This document shows, in pieces, positions 46,310 to 59,000 of a DNA stretch of 64,000 nucleotides. The stretch's first letter is position 1; the number at the start of each line of letters is the position of its first letter. Source of the stretch: Margaritifera margaritifera (taxonomy: Eukaryota > Mollusca > Bivalvia > Unionida > Margaritiferidae); NCBI GenBank assembly GCA_029931535.1, contig JAQPZY010001620.1, forward strand, positions 124,001 to 188,000, written 5' to 3'. A program made the position numbers and the translations under genes. Below the pieces are notes generated by a model. The model searched no databases. It was not told the DNA's origin and worked only from the letters and a program-made list of their open reading frames with translations.

Positions 46310-47340
46310 CATTTAGGACCAACTGGACATCATAAGTAGTCTTTTGATGAAAGCACAATTTTGATATCATCAGCCATCTAGGAGAAGTAATGATAATAAC
46401 ATTTTCAAGATAGCGATTGTGGCCGCCATGTTGGAATTCAGATCAGCATCATATTTATTTACAACAAACTAGACATTGTAAGAAGTCTTGCAGTGATAGC
46501 CCCATGCTGATATAACCATTCATGAAGGAGAAGCAGTAATAGCAAGATTTTCAGAATGGCCACTGTGGCAGATATAGTGGATGTCTGCTGGGCACCGTTT
46601 TCATTTAAGACCAACTAGACATCATAAGAAGTCGTTTAGTAAAACAGCATGTTGACATAATCATCCATTCGGGAGTAGCAATAACAAGATTTTCAAGGCG
46701 GCCACTGTGGTGGTCATATTGGATTTACAAGTGGCACCATTTTCGTTAAGACCAACTAGATATTATAAGAAGTATTTTAGTGAAAATCCCATGCTGATAT
46801 GACCATTCATTCAGGAGGAGTAGTGATAAAAAGATGTTCAAGATGGCTACTGTGGTGGCCATATTGGATTTCGGATCGGCACCATTTTTCATTCAGGTCC
46901 AACTTGACATCATAAAATGTCTTCAGGTGAAACCCCCATGTCAATATGACATTCTGTTCAAGAGGAGTAGCGATAACAATATTTTTAAGATGGCTGCTGT
47001 AGCGGCAATATTGGATGTAAGATCGGCACCATTGTTTTAGGACCCACTTGGCATCATAAGAAGTCTTGTAGAGAAAACCCAATGTTGATATGACTATCCA
47101 TTCAGGAGAAGCAGCGATAACAATATTTTCAAAATGGCTGCTGTGGTGGCCACATTGGATGTCCGAGCAGAACCATTTTCATTTAGGACCAACTAGACCA
47201 TGGGAAGAATGTGTGTTTAAAGTTTCATGGCCATCCTCCAAGTTGTTTAGAAGGAGTAATGATAACAAACTTGTGCTAACGGACGGATGGACGACAGACC
47301 ATCTCATAAGCTCTTCTGGTCTATGACCAGTAGAGCTAAA
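46310..47340 (+). repeat. 145-bp tandem array with hairpin end, 7 units
   Basis: The anchor GACCAACTAGACATCATAAG recurs near 46316, 46461, 46607, 46747, 46894, 47038 and 47185 (spacings 140-147). Each unit has a CAAGATGGCTGCTGTGGTGG /CCATATTGGAT block and a TTCAGGAGGAGTAGTGATAA block. The right end reads ACGGACGGATGGACGACAGA, then an imperfect hairpin (AGCTCTTCTGGTC...GACCAGTAGAGCT) and AAAAA. A related array lies at 5.2-5.9 kb. Confidence 0.8.
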
Positions 47341-47574
47341 AACATTATGCATTATAATTTGGTTGTGGCAAAGAGTGCTGATATTTGCAATATAACAATG
47401 TAAGGACAGGATTCACAATTATAACTTACTGTTAGTTTGAACACGTCTCTTTATAATTTTCGATGATTAAAATGTTGTGTACATAGTACATCCCCATATT
47501 ATTAAAATTAATGCAATTATCAACTTCAATCAGATGCGGTATTATTACCGGTTGTATTACTTAAACCAGGCTTG

Positions 47575-48600
47575 ATGTTGTCAGCTTCAGTGCACAAATC
47601 TCCTTGGAACAAGAGCAATATTTCTACAAGGATTTTGAGATTAATAAAGTAGAAATGCTACATAAGTTGGTAATATTACTACATGGCTTTAAACTTCAGC
47701 CTTGTGGTAATACTATCTGCTAATGGTTGTGGAGATCATTACATTAGTGCTACACTATAACTTTGGAGGGGTCCCGGGTGGCCAAGTGGTCTAAGGCGTT
47801 CGCCTTTACCGATCACTGCCATCTCACCTCTGTTCGCGTGGGTTCGAGTCTCGGGCTCGGCCAATGTGGTTATATGAGAAAGCTTGCCAGCTTCCCGTGG
47901 GTCGGTGGTTCTTCCCGGGATTTTCCCTGGTTCTTCCTCCACCAGCTATACTAGCCGCTATATATAGCCTATCATGTGCTGAAAAATGGCGTTAAAACCA
48001 TAAAACCAATCCATAACTTTGGAAATAGGGTAATATTAATACAAGGGTTTTGATATTAACAAAGTAGCAATGCCACATAAGCAAGCGACATTACTACTAT
48101 ATGGGTTTGGGGATTAAAAATATAGTAATAACATTACACTTGCAAACAACATTACTTCATAGCATTAAACTTCATAGTTGTAGTAATAATACTATATCTG
48201 GTTCTGAAGTCCAGGAGGTCACGTAATTAGTGTTACACTGGTACCTTGGAAATAGCATAATGTTCCTAAATGAATTTGGGGATTTATAGTATAATATTGT
48301 TACTACACTAGGTTTTGGAGATCAAAAACTCAGTGTCACACTGTTACCTTGGAAATATAGCAATGTTGTTAGATGGATTTGGGGTTGAACAATGTAGTAT
48401 TGTTACTACATCAGGTTTGGGAGATCACAACATCAGTGTTACACTGTTACTTTGGAAATAGGGTAATGTTACTACATGGATTTGGGAATTAACAATGTAG
48501 TGTTGTTATTACATCAGGTTTAGGAGATTACAAAATCAGTGTTACGGGGTAATGTTACTATGTGGGGTTTGATCATTAATAATGTAGCATTATAACTAGC
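47575..48600 (+). repeat. Degenerate 104-113 bp tandem array, split by a SINE
   Basis: TTGGAAATAGGGTAATGTTA, GGATTTGGGGATTAACAATG, GTATTGTTACTACATCAGG and TTTGGAGATCAC/CAGTGTTACACTG recur. GGAAATA anchors lie at 48021, 48247, 48351 and 48453. Confidence 0.7.
47768..48012 (+). mobile_element. tRNA-derived SINE with 11-bp target duplication
   Basis: A tRNA-like head has A box TGGCCAAGTGG (47779-47789) and B box GGTTCGAGTCT (47841-47851), the internal RNA polymerase III promoter. The body has TTCCCGGGATTTTCCCTGG and TTCTTCCTCCACCAGC. The tail reads GTGCTGAAAAATGGCGTTAA, AACCATAAAACCAATC. The direct repeat ATAACTTTGGA flanks it (47757-47767 and 48013-48023). The perfect duplication implies a fairly recent insertion. 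The head does not fold as an intact tRNA gene. Confidence 0.85.
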
Positions 48601-49108
<508 letters not shown>

Positions 49109-49109
49109 A

Positions 49110-50110
49110 TTGCTATCTGGGAGGGAATTGTCAAATGAAATTTTAATTTGGGCTGGTGAGGACCGGAACATCTGCTGATCATTGTAGGACCTAAATAAGA
49201 GAGCTAATTAAGATTACTACGAAGCATGAGAAAAAAAGAAAAAAATATATATATAAAAAAATGGCTAAAAAAAGAACACAAAATCTCATTAGCGTGCTGC
49301 TTCCATTTGTTATGATGAGCGCATTAGTTTCAGTATCAATATAGAATTTTCCATGTCAACGAGAGTCTACTATGTGAAACTGTAAGAGTGTTGAAAGATT
49401 GTTTTTCTTTAATTTAATCTGTTGAGAAATATAGACTATGGGGGGGGGGGGACCAGCCTGGATCTTTCGTTGGTCGAGACATGATGAATAAATAATACAC
49501 GGATACCTACGGACAAAGGAACGACATCGGTTGGACAAAAATGATCATAATAAATAAACCCATAATAATAACGGGCATAGTGTGAAGAATGAGGTACTAT
49601 TCGTTGCCCCATATGAATCATTAGCTGGTGTTTTCCTCGTCGTTTGCACGATGCAAATATAAGTCAAAGACATCGAGACATCATTCAGACGATAGGAAAC
49701 ATACATGATAAAATACTGCATTGATCGCGTAAAGTTAGAAAACTGTGTTTTGTCGGTAATTTTCTTGAGGGTGAAAGAAATTGCCGTACGGTTCATGTCT
49801 TATGATATATTCATGTTCGATATAAGTATTAATTAGGTTTTCTGAATACTGCCAGAGGCATGTGTAACCAGCAACGTTGGCAACAAAATGAAACTGGAAA
49901 ACAAGGATACATACTATCTTACTAAACAGACATTCTCAAGATAAGGTCTGGCATTCAATTAGATGGAATCATGTGGGAATGCGACATCAATTTGTCATAT
50001 TATTTTAGTTTCAATTTTTGTCTTGAATGAAACTTTTCATAGGTGCTATAATAAGAGAAGTTTACTTTTACATACTCTCTGAAGCAAAAGTATGTTTTAG
50101 GTTACATAAG
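49110..50110. other. Non-coding stretch
   Basis: A G-run lies at 49440-49451. Frames at 49545-49796 look weakly protein-like on both strands but are not recognised. Confidence 0.4.

Positions 50111-50112
<2 letters not shown>

Positions 50113-50179
<67 letters not shown>
50113..50179. repeat. (TA)n microsatellite
   Basis: Pure TA. Confidence 0.95.
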
Positions 50180-50182
<3 letters not shown>

Positions 50183-50850
50183 AAACCACTCTTTGATTCT
50201 GTCACTATAATCAATAACGCCGCAAGAACAACAGGATCTAAGGTTGTTATTCGTTTGTCTGTTTTATAAGTTGTGTCACTGACCTTGATTGCGATGTTGT
50301 TGTCTACGTTGCGCTTATCTCAGAAGATACCTTTTGATCTTTCAATCCGATTTTATGATTGAAGATAGCAGACGTTAATTATGTTGTAGGTTTTATAAAA
50401 CACGATATTAATTACAAATATAATAGATTTCCTGGGCATATGTTGTGCTTCATTATTCTCTTACAAATGATATTCCGTGCTAAATTGCGGAAGAATTCTA
50501 AATGTCAAATAATTACGGATAACTATCAAAGATTGAAATTAAACGGAAATTCGTTTCTTACATATCATGAATGAGTGGTAAGAACCAACGTCACTGATAA
50601 CAGGGCAGAGATACATTACATAAATAATAGGTCCAACATCCCATCCCCCAACTTAAATGTGCCTCAAAATATTTTCAACACGTGGTCTAATATATATGTG
50701 ATGTTGATATGTCTGCAGTAAGTCGATCCTATATCTGAAAATAATATGTTCGTTTCTTACAGATTTTTAGCGTTGAAGCAACATAAATATCAGTAGCGAT
50801 TGCAGCTAAATTATCCAATTTGATTTGAATAAATACCAAAGGAAAAGTAT
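50180..50850. other. Non-coding stretch
   Basis: Nothing recognisable. Confidence 0.5.
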
Positions 50851-50853
50851 ACA

Positions 50854-51321
50854 TCACAAAAACAAAACTTGCCACAAATTTCGTTTCAAAACATACTGAT
50901 GAAACAATTCTTTTGGGATAACTTTACTTCGAGGCGCTCCTTTGATTGACATATTTTTTAAAATAAAAATCATACAATTAAATTTGTGCAATACTAGCAT
51001 GAAATATTCCTCATGATCTTCGAATAAATGTAGACTTTTTGTTAAACCGTCCGCGAGTCCTTGTGCACGTGCATTAGTTCCCGCCAGCGAAAGTAATAAC
51101 GCGCCGGTCCTCCTTCTTTTATCGATAGCGAAATTGCAACTTTTGGATATCATTGCGTATGATTCAAGAATGTGCACGACCCCCTTAAAGTTTTGAAATG
51201 CGCTCCTGGAGTGAATTAGTGGGCAGAAGTGTTTGATTGAATACGTGAAAAACCAATTTGGTAACAGTGCTCTGTGGTAGGTATACATGTTGTCATAAAG
51301 TAATGTTTGTAAACGTAGCAA
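50854..51321 (-). CDS. Hypothetical 155-codon frame, possible terminal exon
   Basis: This is the longest open frame outside the transposase-like gene. It begins immediately after an in-frame TAG that could be a splice acceptor (AAATGTAG), so a non-first exon is possible. The first ATG is about ten codons in. The product is mixed hydrophobic and charged (FTYSIKHFCPLIHSRSAFQN, KRRRTGALLLSLAGTNARAQ, GLADGLTKSLHLFEDHEE, PRSKVIPKELFHQYVLKRN). Codon use looks natural and 51040-51180 is GC-richer than its surroundings. No domain is recognised and no AATAAA follows. The opposite strand also reads open for part of it. It could be an exon, a transposon fragment or chance. Confidence 0.25.
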   Translation of the reverse strand: MLRLQTLLYDNMYTYHRALLPNWFFTYSIKHFCPLIHSRSAFQNFKGVVHILESYAMISKSCNFAIDKRRRTGALLLSLAGTNARAQGLADGLTKSLHLFEDHEEYFMLVLHKFNCMIFILKNMSIKGAPRSKVIPKELFHQYVLKRNLWQVLFL

Positions 51322-51329
51322 CTACATTT

Positions 51330-52195
51330 AGGCAGATGACATTATTAGGTACACAATTGCAAGAAACTGATAGACACTGTAATGTATAATGGGCTATATT
51401 TGACGCTGTAATATTACAAACTTAGGCAATTTTCAGGTTCGTTTTTAACAGATTTGAAAAATCTGATAACGTAAAAAATGTGCACAATTATGTTTGCAAG
51501 TTCAATTTCTGACGATAAAAACAAGCGAAAACGCCCAAGAAAATAGTCCGTACAGGAAATTATCTATCACCTGGTTGACCTTTGGTCATAATCGTACGAT
51601 CAATAATACAATATATATATATATATGTGATACAGTTTATTCAAGACCTTAAACGAACTTGTTACAAGTAGTGTTCTATGCATACAGTTTCGATGTAAGA
51701 CTTTTGACCAGTAAAAAAGTTTCCTAGTTAAAAATCTAAGTAGCTCCCAATTGGAATAAAAGATGCTGAGAGCTATTATGATTAGGTTTTCTTGTCAAGA
51801 TATACATGCGTTATCACACACACTGATAAATAATAATAATAATAATAATAATAATAATCGATCCAAACAGAATTATCAAGGCAGGATTGCATGCTAAAAT
51901 TTATCATCTCACTATTGGAGAAACAGGGCAAATAGAGAACACTCATCTTTTTGGGACACTGTGTATAATTGATAAGAGCTCTAAAGTAAAAGATCTGAAC
52001 GTTTAGTCTAAACTAAATTGAAGAAACGGTAATTCTATTCAAGTTTTAAAAAATCCAAATTTGCAACAGTCATTTGTAACAGCAACAGAGACTTGTCTCA
52101 GTATTAACACAAGTCTGTTTTAATTAAATCATCGTAAATGAGATAGTTTTCTAGTTAGATGAATAATGAAGGGTTTCGTGGGGGGGGGGGACTGC
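51330..52195. other. Non-coding stretch with (AAT)n
   Basis: (TA)8 near 51611 and (AAT)n at 51829-51859. Otherwise nothing recognised. Confidence 0.5.
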
Positions 52196-52199
52196 ACTC

Positions 52200-53480
52200 G
52201 ATTTAAAACAAATATGACTAAATATTACCCTGGGGGAAATAAGATAAAATTTTTAATAAAAAATAAGTCTCTCTCGGGCTTCCACCCATAACTGATGGAC
52301 GGTTTAAGGTTTCCTTTCTCTCCCTTTTTTATATACTAAGGATCTGAGAAAGCAGGTTGATTTCTAAAATCATCTCACCGAATAAAAGGAAAAATTAAAT
52401 TATTATGAATGTTTCCAAATAGGAAAGGCCAAATAATTTCGTCCCCATTTCTAAAAGAATTAAAATGTATCGATACCGTTTGGTGTCTGAACGCATGTCC
52501 TAACAGTGTTGTTAGTACAGCTAAGTGATATCTGTCATTAAGATTTTATAAACAAATCGGAATTAAGGTTGAAAAATATTTTATAAGTAATGATTATATT
52601 GAGAGGTTTACTACCATTGCAAAACGTAACCAAACCAGAAAGCTTGATCTTGTTTCTGTAAAGTATCAAATATTTCTTTGTCGAATTAATATTTAGTAAT
52701 ATCTTGTTTGGTTCCAATTTGAGATGATAAACACTGCAGCGAACACAAAGCAGTACCTTTTGATTAGAATAAAATATTCATTATTCATGTATTTAATTAA
52801 ATTATTCGATACAACAACGTTTATATTATTTACTAGCATATATTTTGGAGATTTTATCAAAACATTCTGAATTATTCGACTCTTATTATATTGAGCAGTG
52901 GAAAACCTCAAAGCGTTCAGTCTAATCCATAACAGACTAATTTGTATTCTCTGTGTAATGTATTCCTTTTTTCAAATCCCAAAAATACCAATGATTTTCA
53001 AAGAAAGATAAAATTAATATCTTTTTGTGAAAGCTGGGGAAATCGGAACAAGCAATATATCGCTCATTTGTCCTTAAATACCCACATGACCTATGTTTTG
53101 CAGGTATCTAAATATCTCCACGCTTGTGCGTCTGTGATATTATGTTTCACGCAGTCTGTCAATTACCAAACCTCCTCCACAACGGCTAGGTAGAACATTA
53201 GGAAGCTTGGTGGTTATCTTTCATTTTTGATAGACAGGTGAAAAAGGTGTTATTATTTTTGATTCTCCAGCTTTGAATCGATTGGAGTTAAAAGTCAATT
53301 GTTCCTAAGCTTCAATTATAGGGACATTTTCAAACAAGTTTTGATGAAGAGTTACATTTGGAATTATATCTGAAAAACACATCGTATATATAAAAGTACT
53401 CTTGGTCATGACCCCGAGGTAACTATACAGGGTCAGGTAGGGGTTAGAGGGAGGCGGAGGCGGGTATAATACATAAGACA
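52200..53480 (+). repeat. Local duplication, proximal copy
   Basis: It aligns with 54460-56010, offset about 2.2-2.6 kb. Shared blocks include TGAGAGGTTTACTACCA/TGAGAGCTTTACTACCA, CTTTGTCGAATTAA, TGGTTCCAA, CAAAGAAAGATAAA, GGGGAAAT.GGAACAA and CAAACCTCCTCCA/CAATCTCCTCCA. Divergence is high and no ORF is conserved. Confidence 0.65.
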
Positions 53481-54174
53481 ACGGGGTGATTATGTTAAAT
53501 ATGGCTCCAATGATGTAAGATACGTCATTTAAATTTAATTCATTTTTCTCTTACCCCGCCTTGACCTCTGACAAGAGCCCAATTGTATCAGTTGCGACGT
53601 ATAAAGTTGACATTGGACCTACTAGAATGCACACGGTTTTATTTCAGTGGATATGTCAGAGAAAATTTCGAAGTGAGAAGTTACCAGTAAATAGGTCGCA
53701 TAGAGTTACAAAATTTATGTTAATCCATAAATTTAGCATACCAGCGAGAATTCTTTTTGTGCTAGTTGGAAACATTCGGTTTACACAGACTTTATCCCCA
53801 GTCCTATGCCAGAACTCTTAACACTAGTAATGTATGTTTCATTGCAAATAAAGATTAAAAGATTTGGGGAATGGGTTTAGTTATTCTATGATGTGAACTA
53901 TATAACTTGAAAAAGTAAGCAACAGGGGAGTCTAATGATAGTCTATACCGACAAAGATAAGGAACCCTAAGGACAAATAAGGAGTCAATCACTTATTTGG
54001 ACTAACGAATATCGATGTCTAATTGTTTAATATCCGTCATGACGTTCATTATAAAATTAGGGATAAAACATTTGTGAAATAACTGCTTGATTGGATCGAA
54101 CAGGCTACTACTGCAGTAATTACCAACTAATGACAATAACCATACAATACGTCGTGTTTCCATGATGTTATAGA
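53481..54174. other. Unduplicated spacer, non-coding
   Basis: The ORF at 53561-53821 starts at a non-ATG codon and has no recognised domain. Confidence 0.45.
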
Positions 54175-54307
54175 CACGACTGGCTCAGTGGTTTTTGGCG
54201 CCCTAGGCAAACTATGCAAAAAATTAACTTTCGTCTAATTTGGCACTCCTTAAAGTCTAGCGCCCTAGGCGACCGCCTGGTTCGCCTATATGGTCAGGCC
54301 GGCCCTG
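54175..54307. mobile_element. hAT-type MITE, copy 2
   Basis: It is flanked by a perfect 8-bp duplication GTTATAGA (54167-54174 and 54308-54315). Ends are CACGACTGGC and the inverse of CAGGGCCGGC. Internal GGCGCCCTAGGCAAAC and GCGCCCTAGGCGACCGCC match copy 1 at 25619-25949 in reverse orientation. It is shorter than copy 1. Confidence 0.8.
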
Positions 54308-54459
54308 GTTATAGAAACATACAAAGTACATACTCATTTTCTTTTTCCTTGCCTAAAGCACGACTTTATACTTTTGACAGATTGGGCTTTATTACTAAAA
54401 TGATTTACAAGTGCCAACTATTACAATCGTCGTAACTGAGGTTGTTTTCAGGTCAAAGT

Positions 54460-56010
54460 CACATGTATAATGAAGACTGATATTTCTCAGGGGGAATAAC
54501 ATAACATTTAAAAGAAAAGAATGCCACTGTCTGGTTTCCGCCTTCAATACATGAAACATTTGTCCGTTTAGACTCTTTTTCAGTATACAGTATAAACAAA
54601 TGAATCAAAACATCGTATATACATTTGTATCCCCGGAGTTATAGAACTTGTATTTGGGGAAAGAGTTACGTGTATAGCTCGATAAACCTCATGGGTCAGC
54701 CTGGTCATCTGAACGAATCGATAGTGCTAGATATGACATACATTGGTTTCACCATGTATCTGGCGCACAGGAAATGTCACGTGATGGTATTTTCAGTTCG
54801 TTTCAGCAATCATTAGAATTTATTTAAACTTAATTATTTTTTATCCGATGAAACAGTTTCTATCTTTTTCACAAGATGCATGGATAATTTCCCTTTTAAA
54901 AAAAATTATACGAATTGAAACAAATAAAATATCTTCGATAGATGTATTCATTGGTATTAAGTTCTCTTATCGATTGGACAAAAGAATTCACCTTTTCATA
55001 ATAAAAGAAATATCATCAAATGTTTCCAACAGACCAAATTACACATTTGGCATAAACAGCTTAAAATTGTGAAATTCTACCGCAAGAAACGTTTACTGTT
55101 GATTTCTAAATTCATCGCATAGCATGAAAGGAAAGATTTAATTTGTATTAATCTTTACAAATAAGTAAGGCGAATTAATGACTGTCTTGAGAGCTTTACT
55201 ACCAATTCAGAACGTAGCCAAATTAAAAACCGGAATCTCGTTTCAGGAAAGTATCCAATATTCCTTTGTCGAATTAAGATTCAATAATGTATCGTTATGG
55301 TTCCAAATTATAGATCACTAAATTTGCACCGAACATACAACAGTGACTTCAGATTACGGTAAACAATTCATATGTTAATTTTAATAATTCAGTTCAACAC
55401 TCGTTCCTATTATTCATTTGCATATATCTTGGAAATTTTATCAGAACATTCTAAATGTTTCGACTTGTTGTCATAAAATCGAACCTTATCTAGGTGCTCA
55501 ATCGAAACCATAAAAGGTTTGTTTTCGTTCTCTCTCTGGTATGAATGTCTTTTTAAAAAATCCTAAATGGACATGTTTGGCAAAGAAAGATAAATTCAAT
55601 ATCATTCTTGTGAAAATATGGCATGAAGGTGTAATTTATTTTTAAAAATTTTTTTCTGTGGGGGAAATAGGAACAACAGTGAGATCATTCATTTGTCTTG
55701 GCATACTTGCAATACATTTGCTTTGCAGATCTCCTATGGTGTTACCCTTCGTCTGTCCATTACAATCTCCTCCAAAACGGATCCGTAATAAATGATAAAA
55801 AAACTAGTGGTTATCTTGTACGTATAGTTAATAGACAATAGGGGCAAGGGTTCAGTGATCATAAACTTCAATTATAATGACACGTTCCAATACTTTTGTA
55901 CCATGAGTTACATAGCAGGAAAATCTCTGTAAAGTACTTTGGGTTATAATACAGGGTTACTATACAGCTTGGGGTGGGATGGGAAGGTGTTGAAGGTGGC
56001 AGAAAAATCT
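54460..56010 (+). repeat. Local duplication, distal copy
   Basis: Diverged copy of 52200-53480, with the same order of blocks (see that entry) and a few hundred extra bases. Confidence 0.65.
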
Positions 56011-59000
56011 AATAAAATGAAGTGAGGATTTTCGATATTGATCCAGAGATTTTGCTCTGGCTTAATTGTCTGTGATACTTCGTATAAACGTTGCAACTGT
56101 AAGCAGCTCTTGTACTTTCGGTTCGAATTTTTTTTTAAAAATGCCATAACTCCCCTCTCTAAAGTTCCTTTCTTCACGCTCACTGTGCGAATATACAAGA
56201 AACACTTGCAATGTAACGTAATTATTTCATTGCAATGTGTGCAGAGGTGACGTTTGGGTTGTAAATGAGTCTCACTAACGAAATAATCATAGCGTGAATG
56301 ATATCAACCGGGCATTAGATTTGAATGGCATGCACCATAAAAGAGAGCGCATTGTTCTTGCCTCTGTATTTACATTAATCAGGTTCAATTCAAATTATAA
56401 ATATATCAAATAACTGCAGGAAGATTAAAGACAAAGCTTAAGTATCTCAACCATTCTTGCAGATTAATACCTGAAAAGAACTCTAGAGAAATTAAATTTG
56501 AAAAAGTATTTTTCCTCAAGAGCGAAAGGAAATACATTGTATTAATGAAGGGTATTTAGAGATACACATTTGCCAATCTTGGTTTCTCAATACAAAATTT
56601 GATACGCAGTTTTGTGATGACTCTAAATAAGAAACAACTGCTGAATTTTGCAGTGTTAGTCTATAAATTGAAATTAGATTTTAGAAACATAAGGGATATG
56701 GTAGAAAAGTATATAACTGGGTCTGTCAAGCAGTCGAATGCATTTCATGGCAAGAGCAAACACATTTAAATAATTTAGGATATATGAGATACACTTGTCA
56801 ACTTTGGTTTCTCAGAAATATTGGATGCAAAATAACTTAATAACCCTAGATGTATATAATGGAAACAAATGCTAAATTTTAACAATCTGACGAATGAAAA
56901 GAAATTGCTTGGACAGTTGGAACAGTTATTCTTTTGAAATAATGTTTTCATTTTGAATTGATTTGTATGGCACGCCATTTAAAGTTTTTATTGTATTTTT
57001 TAAAGTTATAAGAGTTAATTTGCTTGATTAAATATACATCTTAACTATTTGTCAGCAATCGTACCGATATCCAAAATATTACCAACTGAGAAAGTCAATG
57101 AATGGTTTGCGATAAATGTGAAACTGAATTGGAGAAACGCTACTCTGTATTTAAACAGGTTATTCAAAAACCTCATTCAGCCTACATGTGAGATCGAACT
57201 GTGTAGGACCTCTGTGTCATTTTTTTGTTGTAAAAAATCTTTGGGAGATGTCTTCGGCGACACATCTTTGACCTATATATTGATCTAATCGTCCCAGATT
57301 GTAATACAATGTCGGACTAATAGAATCCATTATATATAGAGATATGCGATAGGGAAATACTACCCGAGGGTCGGAATCTGTAGGCACGAACGAGGCTCCT
57401 GTCAAGTTCCTGCCCACAACTACTGATCACAAAGGTGGGATATCCCAATTGTACACCAATGCATATGATATATTATTTTGTTTCTAATTTATCACTAGGA
57501 AATAATATTGGAAACAAGAAAAGATTACGTATCATCGGTAAAGATATAGCTTTTGAAATACACGATATTTTCCAAAACTGTTTACTAAACACGTTTTGTT
57601 TACAGTAAAAAAAGTGTTGCAAACAAGGATTCCTTTCATACTGAAACAGCAAGAAACTTTGGAGACGTTCAAGTTGTCATAAGTACAATGACGTCATCTT
57701 CAGTGTAAACAGGTGCAACCATGTGGGATATGTGCATCACACATGACTTTCTCACATGCGGAGATTGTGTCACACATGTATAGAAATGGAAGAAGCAACA
57801 ATTTACAAGTCATTTCCTCGTTCTGATCTTTGACTAGGCCTCATTCAAGAAGAGAAACTGCTGACTCGGCATTTGAATGAAGTATTTCTCCGACCGTCTA
57901 AAGTTTCAGTTTGTACAACTGAAGCCCAACACATCGGAAATCCGTCCTCCACTCTAATATCAGAAGAGTCGCATATGAAAAGATATCAACAAGGTCCTGT
58001 AGCTGACATTGATAAGGCTATTATGAGCGTAAAAGTCTGCACTCTATAAAAGGAACACCTTGTAGTAGCCTCGGCTTGCCCAGAATGTATTTACATAGAG
58101 CAAGTTGTTTGACTTTCCATAGCGATGAAAACCTAAGCGGGCCTGGCGACCCAAGATAACTTCAAAGATATTCTTTAATAGGCTGCAATCGAACGTTCTC
58201 CTCTAAATATATTTAGACATATAGTGAATAATCGCATTCTCCTCATAATGATTCAAAATAAGATGGACACAGAATAACATCTACTTACATGGATCAACAT
58301 GGAGGTAGAACTTCATCGCAAGTTGCTATATTACTTACAACCAAACAAAATATATCGTCCTGCTAGATAGCAGAATAAAGAGTTGATCCCGAAGTATCAC
58401 CATTGCTTGTAACGCTCTGCAATATATATGTTAAAACAACCTTTCATGTAGATAATAAATGGGAATGCTAATTGCGTCAGGATAATATTTCAGTTTATGC
58501 CTGTTGATAGAGGCATTTGAGGACCAATTTAGCATGTCCGAATACGTATCGGAGCCATAGAGAGTACGTAGGATAGGTGTATTGAGTTTGTACCGGGGAA
58601 ACAAGATAAATCGGAGATAAAACAATTCAAATATCTGCATTTTTTTTAGGACCCCTACACCCATCAAACTGAACATACTCATTATCCGCAACTTGAAAAG
58701 TTAGCGAAACAAATGAGGTCACTATTCTTCCTTTTTTGCCTAATGGGTCAATTTATTTCTCCTTTTTTTAGCAGCATGCGATAAAGATCTGGTCTATAAC
58801 ATGAATTGAAAATGTAGAGACATTTGTGGAAGAACAATATTTTATTTTCATGACATAATGAGTTTTTTTGAAAATGAAGGAAAAAGACACGCTTTTTGAT
58901 AAGTTACAGACGAGATGGGTTGTCGATTTTGGAGTTTATTGGATAAAGATTATTTCAGTATTGTATTTTAGGTCATCTCTTAGTCTCCTGGAGCTGATGA

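Noticed and set aside
47763..47954. Overlapping ORFs on both strands and a possible tRNA gene
   Set aside because: The region is a SINE. A and B boxes are present, but the tRNA cloverleaf is not intact.
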